In this document: one piece after another, positions 14,266 to 24,500 of the stretch
Layout of the letters: every line of letters begins with the position of its first letter
How positions within the stretch are numbered: the stretch's first letter is position 1
Origin: Blepharisma stoltei
Taxonomy: Eukaryota > Ciliophora > Heterotrichea > Heterotrichida > Blepharismidae
NCBI GenBank assembly: GCA_914767885.1
Contig: CAJZBQ010000044.1
Coordinates: 372,001-436,000, forward strand
Direction of reading: 5' to 3'
DNA length: 64,000 bases
Notes under the pieces: generated by a model
Told to the model about the DNA's origin: nothing
What the model saw: the letters and a program-made list of their open reading frames with translations, nothing else
Database searches by the model: none
Translations under genes and position numbers: made by a program

Positions 14266-14859
14266 ATGCAAAACCTGAGAGGGAGATCAATTGATGATTC
14301 GCCAATTCAAAGAAATTTTATTCAAAAGAATATTGAGGCTATTCAAATCTATAAGAAAAGAAGCATCACTCCTCCTCCTATTAAAATAGTTCAACCACGA
14401 AAAACCTTGCCATCTCCTATTTCAGAAAGATCCCATTTGCTAGCACCAACAATTGCTTCGTTAATGAAGAAAAGAGAAGGTCAAAAATCTGAACTTACTA
14501 AAAGTAGAAGTTCTAATAATTTGCTGACTTATAAGCCAGATCCTGCTGTTTTTAACAGAAATGATGCAGGCAAAAATCAGCGTGTAACTTTTGATAGCCC
14601 ACAGCTCTATGGCGATTTTTTAAATGAAGATCCCTCGCCTGAGCCTTCTTTAGTACCTATAAGAATCAAAAAAAGGCCAACATCACAAGATTTTATGAAG
14701 CCAATAGAAAACGGTTCTCCGAATTTATCATTAATATTTTTACCATCAGATGATTCTCCTATTGACAATAAAAGTGACTCCAGCCAAGTACTTATGAAAA
14801 AACTAACTTCCTTTGATAGTGAGCAAAATGCAATTGGAAAAATTAACCCCCTTCTTTAA
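14266..14859 (+). CDS. Hypothetical protein, 197 aa, low-complexity
   Basis: An uninterrupted frame begins MQNLRGRSIDDSPIQRN. It is rich in Ser, Pro, Lys and Asn, with proline-directed sites (SITPPPIK, KTLPSPIS) that look like phosphorylation sites. No domain, membrane segment or coiled coil is evident. It starts just after the nested palindrome and ends before the helical-repeat gene. Codon use is like the neighbouring genes. Function unknown. Confidence 0.62.
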   Translation: MQNLRGRSIDDSPIQRNFIQKNIEAIQIYKKRSITPPPIKIVQPRKTLPSPISERSHLLAPTIASLMKKREGQKSELTKSRSSNNLLTYKPDPAVFNRNDAGKNQRVTFDSPQLYGDFLNEDPSPEPSLVPIRIKKRPTSQDFMKPIENGSPNLSLIFLPSDDSPIDNKSDSSQVLMKKLTSFDSEQNAIGKINPLL

Positions 14860-14924
14860 CCAGACAAGCTCCCATTTTAATATAACTTTGTTATAAAAAA
14901 ATTAATATTTAATTAATAATTATA

Positions 14925-17900
14925 ATGATGAAATCTCTAGCCAATTAAATTAATTATAGAATTTTATTATAATCAAAGAAGATTTGATTTATCAAATTCC
15001 AAAATCATTCATTTATTAAAATAATCACTCCCTGATGCTTATGAACAAAAACCTTTCTCGCTAGTCAAAGGAGGAAGTAAGCAACCCAAAAAATCTTGAA
15101 ATTGATACAGAGAAAATTGAAAATGAATATGCGACGCCAAAAGAATACGAGCCACTTCCAATTGAATACGTTAAACTTGACACTTTAAATTTTTACTCAA
15201 GTCATTTTTCTATCAGAGAAGCTATTGTTTCTGATATCTTGACTGGGAAAATTTTTATAAGTAAAAAAATATTAGAAGGAGGAAGCTTATTGAGAAAATG
15301 CAAAGGCATAAGAAAGAAAAATATTGAAAAACTTGTATATGAGGTTGAGTTCAAACCAGAAACCTCTGATTGTACTCAGTGATTAGATATAAAAACGAAA
15401 TTGATTTCGAAATTTAAAGGAGAAGTGTTTGATATTTTAGAAAAATTAAGCAAGAGTAATAAATTTGCACCAAAAATAATCCCATTAGAAAGAAGATCAC
15501 CAAACAGAGCTTTAAGAAAATTAGATGACCTTTCAGCAAAAATAGGAATGGTTATAGAGTCAAAGCTAAAAGCCAACAAAAAAGAAGACTGATTAAAGCA
15601 AGTAATTAGCAATGACCCAACAATTCCTGACATAACTTTAGAACTACCCCAAGAGTATACAAATTCTGATGAAATGATTGTAGATCTATTTCTCATACTC
15701 TGAAAGCACCAAATCAAGCCTCTTTCTCCCAAAAGACTTGCTCTTTATCTAGAGCCTGACCGATTAATTCTAAAACTCCCAAAAATCCAAGACCCTCCCA
15801 CAAAAATAAAAAGTATCCTTCAGCTGATTCCTCTATTAATTTTAAACCTGAAACTTAAAGAAGCAAACCACTATATAAAATCTGTCGACACTTCTTCAAA
15901 GCCAGCTAAAATATGAGAAGCATGAATTTCAATTTTATATCACGTCTATAACAATGGAAGCACTAAAGAAGCTTATTATATGCTACAATCAGTGAGCCCT
16001 TCAACAAATTATACTCTTCTGTATAAGATTGCTTGCATTTATACATTTTATTTCTCTTGCATATTTAGAGGAATTCCTAGATCAGTTAGCTATGCGAAAT
16101 CTTTAGATTTAGGTGAATGGGAAGGGATTGTTATTGCAGATTTAATGCTTAGGAGTGAAGCAAAAGACCAAGAAGAAAAAGCTGTAGAAATACTAAGAGG
16201 CATGATAGAGAACACGCCTCATTTGAGATTTTTAGCAGCATTTAGGCTATTTCAGTATTATAAAGATTACAGTTTATTACCACAGGCTTTAGAAATCGCA
16301 AACCAAAATTTAAGTTTTTTCAATGATCAGTTCAAAGACTGGAACTCGCTCTTTCAAAGTTGTGTGTTTAAAATTTTAGCTCGAAATCGAACAGAAATCA
16401 CATATAAGCCAACAGATCCTTATTTACAGTATCAAATTTCCAGACTTTCTCTAAAATATAATCTTAACACAGATATAGTTGATATCATCACTTATTTAAA
16501 CACAGTCATCAAATATGGATCAATTTATAATCTTGCTAACCAGCTATTCACCTTTACATTTTGAAAATTCATTTACTTCAGAAGAGAAGGATTTCACCGA
16601 ATTGCAGCGAAACTTGGGGCAACTGCACTAGATTATGAACCGCTAGACAATGATAAAATCCTTTCTATCAAAAAATATTTACTCCCCCCCCTCCGTGAGT
16701 GAACAAAAAAAATTTTGTTCACTCACGGAGGGGGGTTTAATTTTTTTTTTTTAAAAACATTTATATATACATTTTTTATAGAAAAATTTTTTTCGAAATT
16801 TTAAAAAAATCCTAATTTGCAAAAATTGGAAGGCAAATATTAATTTAATTTATAAAATTTATGTTCTAAAACGCAATTTGTTTAAAATTAAACAGAATCA
16901 GCTCGAGATTTCATTGTAATAATTATCACTTATATATCAATTTTTTTTTTCATAAAAAATTTTTGTTCAATAAAAATAGGGATTTTTCTAATGGTTTTGT
17001 TCACTCACGGAGGGGGGAGTTAGCAAAATATAATAAAGTTGCTGAAAAACTCAAACAATTAGGCAAAGCTAAAAGTCAAAATGATACGAAACTTTGTAAG
17101 GAAATTCAAGAGAATCTAGAAGATTTTGATAAAAATATGGGTCTATGCATATCGTTGCTATTAGAACTGAATACAACGCTATCTCCTCCAAAAAATATTT
17201 CTTTATGTAAGTCATTATTAAAAGTCCCGCATAAATTTGAAAATATGTTTGTTAACTGATACAATCTTTATAAAAGCAAAAAAATTAAAGAAAAGCAGTT
17301 TAAATGTTTGGATGGGCAAGAAGAAATTGATAAGAGGGATAAGAATAATCCTTTATATGTGTTAAAAGTACATGATATTTAGAAAATTAAAAGTATGCTA
17401 GAAAGTTTTGAATTAGCAGAATCAAATTGCTTATCTTTGAAGCCAGAAGTCTTATGAATATTAGTTGGAAAAGGCTTTGGAGGAATAGAAATAATAGATT
17501 CTCTTAGGGTTATGCAAGGAAAGACTTACCTTCGAATCAACGTATCAAGATCAGTGCAAAAACTTAAAAAAGGCACCCATAGATCTAAACCTCATCCAAT
17601 CCTATACTATTATTTAGCGAAATTTCAAATAGCCCTAATAAAGCAAACTCGCCATGCAAGTGAAGCCCAATTCAACCAAATAAATCTCTATCTAAATAGT
17701 TTCGTCTCTACAGAAAAAATGAACCCAATTTATCTTATGGTATTTATATCGCTTAACGTCCACTACGGGGTTACGACCCCAGGTTTATCACTCGCCTTTC
17801 GTCGCATCGGGCCCACCAGTCCGCTGGGGACAGACTCGCTTTGATCTCCAAGGTGCTTCTAGGGCAAATGTCCACGTCTTCGACGGCTCATGGATGAGCT

Positions 17901-18476
17901 ACTTGCTTGTACATGGGTTGCTTTTCCGAAAAAACCCAAAAAATGGATTTTTTCTGGTCGGCTATCGGCAAAAAGGAAAAATGCAAAGCCTGGGACGTAA
18001 CGCCCAGTTTCACGCTAGGGAGTTGCCCGAATGGTCCAGAGGACTTTGCTGGGCCCCTTTCCAACCTTGCACCCTCCTTCCCCACGAGGAAAAATCCACC
18101 CCTAAGAACAGACTAGGGCTAGGCTCTGAAAGCTACCAGAATTGCTTACCTAGCATTGCAGTCCATCTCTGAAATGGTAAAACCTTGCCGGATATAATTA
18201 AAATATGAGTCGAGTATGTATGGCCGGGAGGCCATACCAAGACGAAGACGCCATATTTTAATTATGAACCCAATTTATCAGCTTAAAGTTTTGTACCTTA
18301 ATGCTGAATTAGCATTTATGTGCCGAAACTATGAGTAATTTTTATTCAGACAATCTTTACGTTATTTCCAAGAATCAGAAAAATACGCCAATTCGATTTC
18401 TTCCAATTATCTGAAAATTCCTAAAAGACTGCTAAATGCTGATATAATTACTCAAAGATTACCTAAATATGAATAA
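14925..18476 (+). CDS. Large helical (TPR-like) protein with three insertions and two introns
   Basis: Exons 14925-14937, 15078-16679, 17021-17367, 17383-17734, 18280-18334 and 18350-18476 total 2496 nt, 831 aa. The sequence is almost wholly helical, with TPR-like pairs toward the C-terminus (EQSLRYFQESEKYANSISS; EEKAVEILRGMIENTPHLRF). I cannot name the family. The first exon is short (MMKSL) and rests on inferring a 140-bp IES whose right end, GTCAAAGGAGGAAGTA, looks like a decayed MITE terminus; without it the frame has a UAG and no start. The other joins are firm: IKKYLAKYNK at the MITE, MNPIYQLKVL at the retroposon, and introns at 17368 and 18335. Confidence 0.75.
14938..15077. other. Inferred TA-bounded IES, 140 bp
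   Basis: TA at 14938-14939 and 15078-15079. Removal joins ATG ATG AAA TCT CTA to AGC AAC CCA and bypasses UAG at 15062. The right end GGAGGAAGTA resembles a degraded MITE end. Weaker than the other IES calls because there is no family alignment to test the joined protein. Confidence 0.55.
16680..17020. mobile_element. C-rich-end MITE, copy 3 (in the helical-repeat gene)
   Basis: TTACTCCCCCCCCTCCGTGA at the left and CTCACGGAGGGGGGAGTTA at the right, 341 bp. A 40-bp hairpin (CCGTGAGTGAACAAAA / TTTTGTTCACTCACGG) is near the left end. The interior has the shared AT-rich core (TTAAACAGAATCAGCTCGAG). Removal leaves one TTA and gives AAA TAT TTA GCA AAA, in frame. Confidence 0.94.
17368..17382 (+). 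other. 15-nt intron
   Basis: GTACATGATATTTAG; it carries the in-frame UAG at its 3' end. Removal joins TTA AAA to AAA ATT. Confidence 0.85.
17735..18279 (-). mobile_element. Retroposon-like insertion with 16-bp direct repeat
   Basis: ATGAACCCAATTTATC is at 17719-17734 and 18264-18279. Read on the minus strand, the insert starts AATTAAAATATGGCGTCTTC, then an inner hairpin GTATGGCC/GGCCATAC, then CATATTTTAATTA that pairs with the first bases. This is the same cruciform plan as family C with different sequence. Its other end, TTAACGTCCACTACGGGG, matches the far end of the insertion at 43645. Several GC-rich ORFs inside it are not conserved and are not called as genes. Confidence 0.86.
18335..18349 (+). 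other. 15-nt intron
   Basis: GTAATTTTTATTCAG; it removes an in-frame UAA. The join reads TAT GAA CAA TCT TTA. Confidence 0.82.
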
Positions 18477-18499
18477 AATTTTTGAATAAAATAAATTTA

Positions 18500-19566
18500 A
18501 TGAATTTTTTAATTTTCTCAAGCTTTTCGTTTCTACTTGTGTATTCAGATAGGCTTGAAAACTCAATCACTGAAAATTTGAATGAAATTTATCAGGAAAT
18601 TGCTGGGAAAGAAGAAAAAATATATGAATTTGTAGAGATTGTTTTCAAAGAAGAAGCTTTGTATAGCGGCAGACAGGTTATACTGTTGAATAATACAATG
18701 TCAGGAGAGATTTCCCTGCATTATGTGGTATATGAAAAAGAAGATGACTCAAATAAAACTGATATCATCCTGCATCAGACCCCAGATTTTGCTTACTTTC
18801 TCCAATCCTTGATCGAACGATTGCATTTAAAATTCTAAATCTCCTATTTTTTATCATATATTTTTCATATATTAAAGTATGAAATCAAATCTTTACTATT
18901 CTCAAAATAGAGCTACCTTAATTTATCGAAAACGAATAAAGACATATTGAGGCCTATTTGATAAAATATTATGTACTCTATCTCTTATCAGTAGTGCATA
19001 AAATCTCTTATGTAGAAAAAAATTTTAAATAAATAGTTAACAAAACAATTTATACATAATTTATTTTTTTCAAAATTCTTGATCGAACTATAAGATTATT
19101 CGATTAAGGATTGGAAAATTACAGAGAAAGTGATATTAAGCATATCACCGAAGCAATATTTAAAGAATTTAATACCCAAGAAATTCAGTACAGTGTTTTA
19201 ACGTCCCCGAAGCGTCAAACTGTAGAAATTGAGAAGGACAAAGTTTTTAAAGATATAAGCTTGGTGAACGCAATTATTTTTTATAAGAATCAGACTTTTT
19301 CTATCAATGTAATTATAGACGGAGCAAACAAATCATCGTTCCACTGACTTACACTACCAATAGATAGGAAAGAAGTCTATACCTATTCAACATCGTCTCC
19401 ATTTACTCTTGCAATTATGTGCACTCTTATAGTAACTTTTATTGCTGTTTATTTTGCGCTTTTTGCTTACTGAAGGTACTCAAATAGTGTTCCGTTTACT
19501 AAATTCAGGCTATCCGACTTAAGAGCATTAATCACTACTACTCAAACAGAAAGATCTTTTAATTAA
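18500..19566 (+). CDS. Type I membrane protein, unknown family
   Basis: ATG 18500; exons 18500-18835 and 19120-19566 total 783 nt, 260 aa. MNFLIFSSFSFLLVYS is a signal peptide. A lumenal or extracellular domain of about 180 residues follows, with NKT and NQT glycosylation sequons. One transmembrane helix lies near residue 205 (LAIMCTLIVTFIAVYFALFA), then a short basic cytosolic tail. The two ORFs look like separate genes until a 284-bp TA-bounded IES is removed, joining LHLKF to YRESDIKH; the second half then gains a signal peptide and the first gains its anchor. Confidence 0.72.
18836..19119. other. TA-bounded IES, 284 bp
   Basis: TA at 18836-18837 (in the apparent stop codon) and 19120-19121. 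It is AT-rich and without terminal inverted repeats. A 10-bp repeat TTGATCGAAC occurs just outside the left boundary and just inside the right one, but joining there gives stops. Confidence 0.65.
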
Positions 19567-19830
19567 AATGTCCGAAAAAAATCACATGTGCTTCCTTGTT
19601 AATAAATATTTATTTTAAAATGTAAATTATGGACTATCTATTGAATTATTGCTAAAGCAAATAAAAATTAAAAGAAAAAGAGAAAATATTGTAGGTCTTT
19701 TAAGTTTATATAAAAAATTAAGATAATTTTGTTAAATAAGCACAAAATCCAAGAATTAGCTTGAATAACACTTGTAAGTATCAATAATACTATTTTAAAT
19801 GTCTTTAAGTTTGAAAAATTCTGATAAAAA

Positions 19831-20427
19831 ATGGGTTCGAAATCAAGTAAAGATACTCTAGATGATACCTTATTTAATCTGAGATTTGCAGGCAAAACAT
19901 TAATAAAAGAATCAGATCGAAGCCAAAAAGAAGAAAAAATAGAAAAGGATAAGGCCAAAAGAGCTTTAGAAAAAGGTCTTATTGATAACGCTAGAATAGC
20001 TGCAGAAAATGCTATCAGAAAGAAAAATGAAGCCTTAAACTACCTAAGATTATCCTCAAAACTAGATGCAGTCGCATCCAAAATAATGTCAGCGAGCAGA
20101 ACAGAAGCTATGACTCGTCAATTTTCTCAAGTAATTCCACAAATGAACAGAGCCATGAAAAGTATGAACCTTGAGAATATAAGTGAAACAATGGGACAGT
20201 TTGAAAAGTGCTTCGAAAATTTAGACGTTGCTTCTGGATATGTTTCTGAATCATTAAATCAAACTACGACAGTGTCAACGCCAAGAGATCAGGTTGATAA
20301 TTTGTTGGGAATGATTGCAAGCGAGCATAATATTGAGGTAAGAGGGCAGCTAGGAGAAGCACCGCTGGGGATTAGCGCAAAGGAAATTGAAGAGAGTAAT
20401 AAAATTGATGTCCAAAAATTGAAATAA
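19831..20427 (+). CDS. CHMP1: CHMP1/Vps46 (Did2), ESCRT-III subunit
   Basis: An uninterrupted frame of 198 aa, the usual CHMP1 length. Features: a basic first helix (LDDTLFNLRFAGKTLIKES), the alanine-rich second helix with ENAIRKKNEALNYLRLSSKLDAV in pieces, the AMTRQFSQVI and MNLENISETM helices, and an acidic C-terminal region (SAKEIEESNKIDVQKLK) in the MIM position. CHMP1 acts late in ESCRT-III filaments and recruits Vps4 for membrane scission. No insertion or intron. Confidence 0.92.
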   Translation: MGSKSSKDTLDDTLFNLRFAGKTLIKESDRSQKEEKIEKDKAKRALEKGLIDNARIAAENAIRKKNEALNYLRLSSKLDAVASKIMSASRTEAMTRQFSQVIPQMNRAMKSMNLENISETMGQFEKCFENLDVASGYVSESLNQTTTVSTPRDQVDNLLGMIASEHNIEVRGQLGEAPLGISAKEIEESNKIDVQKLK

Positions 20428-20433
20428 TCTAGT

Positions 20434-21324
20434 TTATTTTAGAAATCTTCTAATAACTTTGTCTTGGGATGTTTCTGTTGTTATTTTCTTTAAAATTTCT
20501 TGTTTAAACGAAGCAGATAATTGCTGTTTTGTTATTTTGTTAAGCAAAATATATGTGATTACGTCTTTGCAGCCTTGTGAAAGATCTTGATTGTCGTTAT
20601 TAACGCTATTTATTATATTTTCCATTGCTTTGTTTGAAAGATAAGGGAAAAATTTTTCACAATGCTCTTGCAATATTATCTGCAAAGCAATAAGACATTT
20701 CATCAATATTTCAGCTTGATAATTTTCAATAGCAAAATTAAATATTTCAGCTAAATTTTCAAACGATACTTCTTCTTTTGTTTTTATTATTGATTTAGAA
20801 ACAAGAAAAAGTAATTCAGATAATTCACTCATCAGCTCATCTGATTCTGCTTGCTCTTTATCTAGCTCATAAAAATCAATAATTTTTCGTATTGAATTAA
20901 TAGTGCCACTGGTTAAGCCTTTTTCTATTTTAGATTTGTTGAGTTCGCTTCTAAATTGTTCTTTTAGCCTCTGTAAAATTATGATATGAAAATACCAATT
21001 TATGATATTGTATTCTTTTTCCTTGTCTAAAAATGAGGATATTGGAATGTCTTTTCTTTTGGAGAAAAGCATTGATATATTGCACTTATAAAGGTAAAAA
21101 AACTTCATTAACCATGAAGAAGTGTCAATGTTTATGATTTCTAGCCCAATAACAAACACTATGTTAAAATTACACATAGAGCCAAACATCCCTGCACCGC
21201 TTACTCCGCGAATGTAGTCTCTTTTTGTAGCCTTGATATACATTTGCTTTGCTTCATAAACTTTCTTCTCATATCCAAATTCCTTTTGAAAGTGGCTTGC
21301 CCTTTGGATAATTTTCTTTATCAT
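20434..21324 (-). CDS. Hypothetical protein, 296 aa, helical
   Basis: A single frame whose stop is six bases from that of CHMP1 on the opposite strand (convergent). Helices predominate; one region near residues 48-66 is hydrophobic (FGSMCNFNIVFVIGLEIINI) and might be a membrane or buried helix. The C-terminal half has repeated Leu/Ile helices of ARM or HEAT type. No family recognised. Confidence 0.65.
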   Translation of the reverse strand: MIKKIIQRASHFQKEFGYEKKVYEAKQMYIKATKRDYIRGVSGAGMFGSMCNFNIVFVIGLEIINIDTSSWLMKFFYLYKCNISMLFSKRKDIPISSFLDKEKEYNIINWYFHIIILQRLKEQFRSELNKSKIEKGLTSGTINSIRKIIDFYELDKEQAESDELMSELSELLFLVSKSIIKTKEEVSFENLAEIFNFAIENYQAEILMKCLIALQIILQEHCEKFFPYLSNKAMENIINSVNNDNQDLSQGCKDVITYILLNKITKQQLSASFKQEILKKITTETSQDKVIRRFLK

Positions 21325-21933
21325 ATTAAAAACAGAAGGAAAATATTATCTGATTTATATATCTCATCAAAAAAGAATAATATATTATTAGAAATAGATG
21401 TAGATTTAAATTCATTGTATTTATTATAAATTAAGGAATATTTATAACCTATCTTTTGAGTTACTATTGTAGATTTCTTTAAATAATATCAGTCCTCTAT
21501 CTGTTAAGAAAGCTTATTTCGAAACAAAATAAATTTGTTTTAAAATTTGGATAAATGGATTATAATTTAAATTTATATCTTATTATATGGTAATTATTTA
21601 TTTATGCAATTTAAAGTAAATTAATTATCTTTAGTTATTTCATTACCACTTCTAATTAATTTTGAGTTCCCTACGCATATTTGGGAAGTGTAATTTAAAA
21701 ATTTTAAATCTTTATGAGAAAAAGACATAAAATATTATAAAACCAAGCATTTGTAATAGCCAAAGATTCTAAGAAAAAGAAAATTTCTAATTTTTTAAAT
21801 GCAAAAATAAAATTAATTCAATGGCTCCGTTACTTATAATTACTGTTAAAACATTAATAATAAATGATAGCAAAGATCTTTATTCAAAGTAGAATCACCT
21901 GTAAAAATTCAACTTTGCAACCAGGCTATGATA
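21325..21933. other. AT-rich intergenic stretch
   Basis: About 600 bp of strongly AT-rich DNA upstream of the minus-strand gene 20434-21324. No coding frame supported by composition and no inverted-repeat element seen. Confidence 0.5.
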
Positions 21934-22368
21934 TAATATAAAAATTTTTATCGGAACTAGCCTCCTCAATAGCTTTTCCTTCTTTGGCATTTTATTATTA
22001 TGACTTTTTGTTTACCTGGAGCACTTAAGCTCAGCAATATCAGAAACAAGCCAGCGTGCAGCAAGAATGTCTGATCCTTTCAGCTTGAGGAGATATGCAG
22101 ATTTACCACTTGAAACCCACAAGGAGGATACCATTAAGCGAATCTCTGCATAGGAGTGAGGCTTAGAACGAGACAATGCTCATGTGAGGTTTTCTGGCCG
22201 AATTGTGGAACGTAAAGTTTCGAATTGTTTTCACTAGATAAAAATGGTGAAGTAGGAATACCGATGCACACCAATTGGAGTTAACAGGTTGAGCTTCAGC
22301 CTACCACCCTGTACAACAAAGTGGCAGGCTGATTAGTAAGTAAATAATTAAACAAACAGACTATGATA
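21934..22368. mobile_element. Probable retroposon-like insertion (intergenic)
   Basis: An island of about 435 bp, clearly richer in G and C than the flanks, lies between two copies of CTATGATA (21926-21933 and 22361-22368). It has no long ORF. The short repeat and the lack of a host ORF make the boundaries tentative. Confidence 0.5.
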
Positions 22369-22375
22369 GATTTAT

Positions 22376-24433
22376 TTAAACATCAGGCTTGAAGATTTCT
22401 TGGCATTGATGATTATTTTCTTCATATATAATAGAACAAATGAATTTTACAAACCGCTCTCCATAGTCTTCACTTCCTACAGCAGAAATATCTAACTTTG
22501 ATACTCCTGGCATCACAAAAGACTTGCTTAAAGTTTCCAATCTTTTAAGTCTCCCATACGTTTGCAAAAAATCAATAATTCCAATTACATATCCTTTTCC
22601 CTTATCATTTCCAATAGCTCTAAAACTGTTTTTTACAGCCACTTCTTGATAGCTTATCCCAAGAAGCAGTGAATAGTCCATAATGTTTAATCTTGTAAAT
22701 AGCTGCACATCACTATGGATTCTCTTTTTCAAAGCCAAACCATCCTCATAAGAAAGAAAAATCGATTTTTTAAGGTGAAGAAAGTCCAAGTCTTTATAAA
22801 TTCTATCATTTAGAATGTCATCTATGCTTTTCACACTTACATGTGAAATTGTTTGTCTGGCAACTTTGCTACCTTTTAAGTCAAACACAGCTTGCATATT
22901 ATAGCTGGGCAAAATATTTTGCATGATAATTAAATTGCATTTGGTGTTATTAAAAGAAATCGCAAAAAGGCCAAATAAGCGCGCGATCAAACTATCAGGG
23001 TTTTGTTTTATATGAGCATGATATTCAGGTAGAAGTACTTCTAGTAGCACTTTTTGTTCAGCTTTAGTTATAGTTTTGACCAAATATTTTTTATCAAAAG
23101 AAAAATAAAAGAAAGCGCTGCTTCTTCCTCCTTTATTTCCAGAATTTTTTCTAATATATGGCAAATTTCTCATAATATCAAATGACAAGCACAATTCTGT
23201 CTCTGAAAGTCCTTCAAGACTTCTTAAATCTTTAAAGACCATTGGTGCATACTCTTTAACTTTGCATTTAAAGCTAGCCACTAAATATTCCTTACAATAA
23301 GTTTTCAACGATGGACTTATTTCTTCATTTTGGAAATCATTTCCATCAAACGTCCATTCAACAGATTGCTGATAATAATCATCGCTGTTTAAATATTACC
23401 TTCAAGGAAGTATCATTTCTTCTTCGATATCCTCATATCGATTTTCGCTTGAAAGCACCAGCTTTAAGGAGATTATTGAATTTATAACAGCTTCGTCAAA
23501 CATTGCAGAAAAAATCTGCGTATAGTCAGACTCATAAATGCTTTCTCTTGTTAATAAAGACTCATCTGCTAAAGAAACACCTGAATCCCGATGGTCACCT
23601 ATCAGCTTCGCAACTGTATTTCTTCTGCTCATTTTATTAGAAAATCCTAATCGCTTTTTTATATATCTTATAAATACAGGATCCGTTAAACGGACCGTGT
23701 TAATTGCAAGGCCAGAGGAGCAGCCAAATACCATAGCAGTTTGATTAAATCATAGATTTTTTTCTGATAACAAGTCTTCTTGTAAAATTAAGTCCAAGCA
23801 TACAGGTAGCCAAAACACTGTATAAACGATGAGGAATACTGAATGCTTGATTAAAAAGGTCTTGAAGCTCTCTGAAGTTGTTTTTGTGATTATATATATA
23901 GACATGATAGATACCACTATACTGAAAGGGTAATAAGTGAATAAAGGAATAAACATAATATTGTTTACCCATGACCCCTTTTTAATTAAACAAATTCCTA
24001 TGACAGATTCCCCAGCGCTATCTAGGGAAATAACTAGAATGGCTATAATAAGACCTATTGAATGTGTAGCAATGTGATATATGGGAGATCTCTTCCTGTA
24101 GCTGCTATCCATAGGGTTGTTGATTTTAATCAAAACTTCATGACTGAGGCATAAACTGTAGTTTCAGCTTACAAAAAAGAAATATAAGGTAATTATCCCA
24201 TTTACAGAGCAAAAGATGGAACCCGGAACTTCGCTCTGAGTTCAGTACCGAAATGAAAAAAAGCTTCATTGAAAATCTACGATTGTCTGAGCAAGGGATT
24301 GTCCAAGAATAAGCATTCCTGGGTGTTTTCGCATTCCTTTTAAGATAAAGTAAGCAGCAAGTAAAAAGAGACCTGAAATAAACGAGAGCAGGCCAAGAAT
24401 TCCATATACATAACCTCCTTCTTTTGTTTCCAT
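22376..24433 (-). CDS. GPCR-PIP kinase fusion (7TM + phosphatidylinositol phosphate kinase)
   Basis: ATG 24433; exons 24433-23400 and 23384-22376 total 2043 nt, 680 aa. The N-terminal half has about seven hydrophobic helices, starting GYVYGILGLLSFISGLFLLA, in GPCR-like order. The C-terminal half is a PIP kinase: GGRSSAFFYFSFDKKYLVKT (glycine-rich loop and Lys), VFDLKGSK, MDYSLLLGI and IIDFLQTY. Such fusions are known from oomycetes, Dictyostelium (RpkA) and ciliates and are thought to couple a surface signal to PIP2 production. A 15-nt intron sits in the linker. The start at 24433 is the first ATG; the GC-rich island at 21934 lies just beyond its stop. Confidence 0.9.
23385..23399 (-). other. 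15-nt intron
   Basis: On the coding strand GTAATATTTAAACAG; it removes an in-frame UAA. The join reads CCT TGA AGC GAT GAT (P W S D D). Confidence 0.85.
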
Positions 24434-24500
24434 ATTATCTTTAAACAAATTTTAAAAGTTTTATATGGATAAGTTATAATTAGTAACAAATTTAAGCAAG

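Noticed and set aside
17894..18172. Overlapping GC-rich ORFs on both strands inside the 17735 insertion
   Set aside because: They lie in a repeat-flanked insertion, are not conserved in related insertions, and lack coding-like composition; likewise 11168-11747 minus, 27919-28189 minus, 31574-31976 minus and 60879-61223 plus.
18809..19088. 10-bp repeat TTGATCGAAC as target repeat of a retroposon
   Set aside because: Joining at this repeat gives UAA at once; TA-to-TA joining at 18836/19120 gives a signal peptide plus TM protein.
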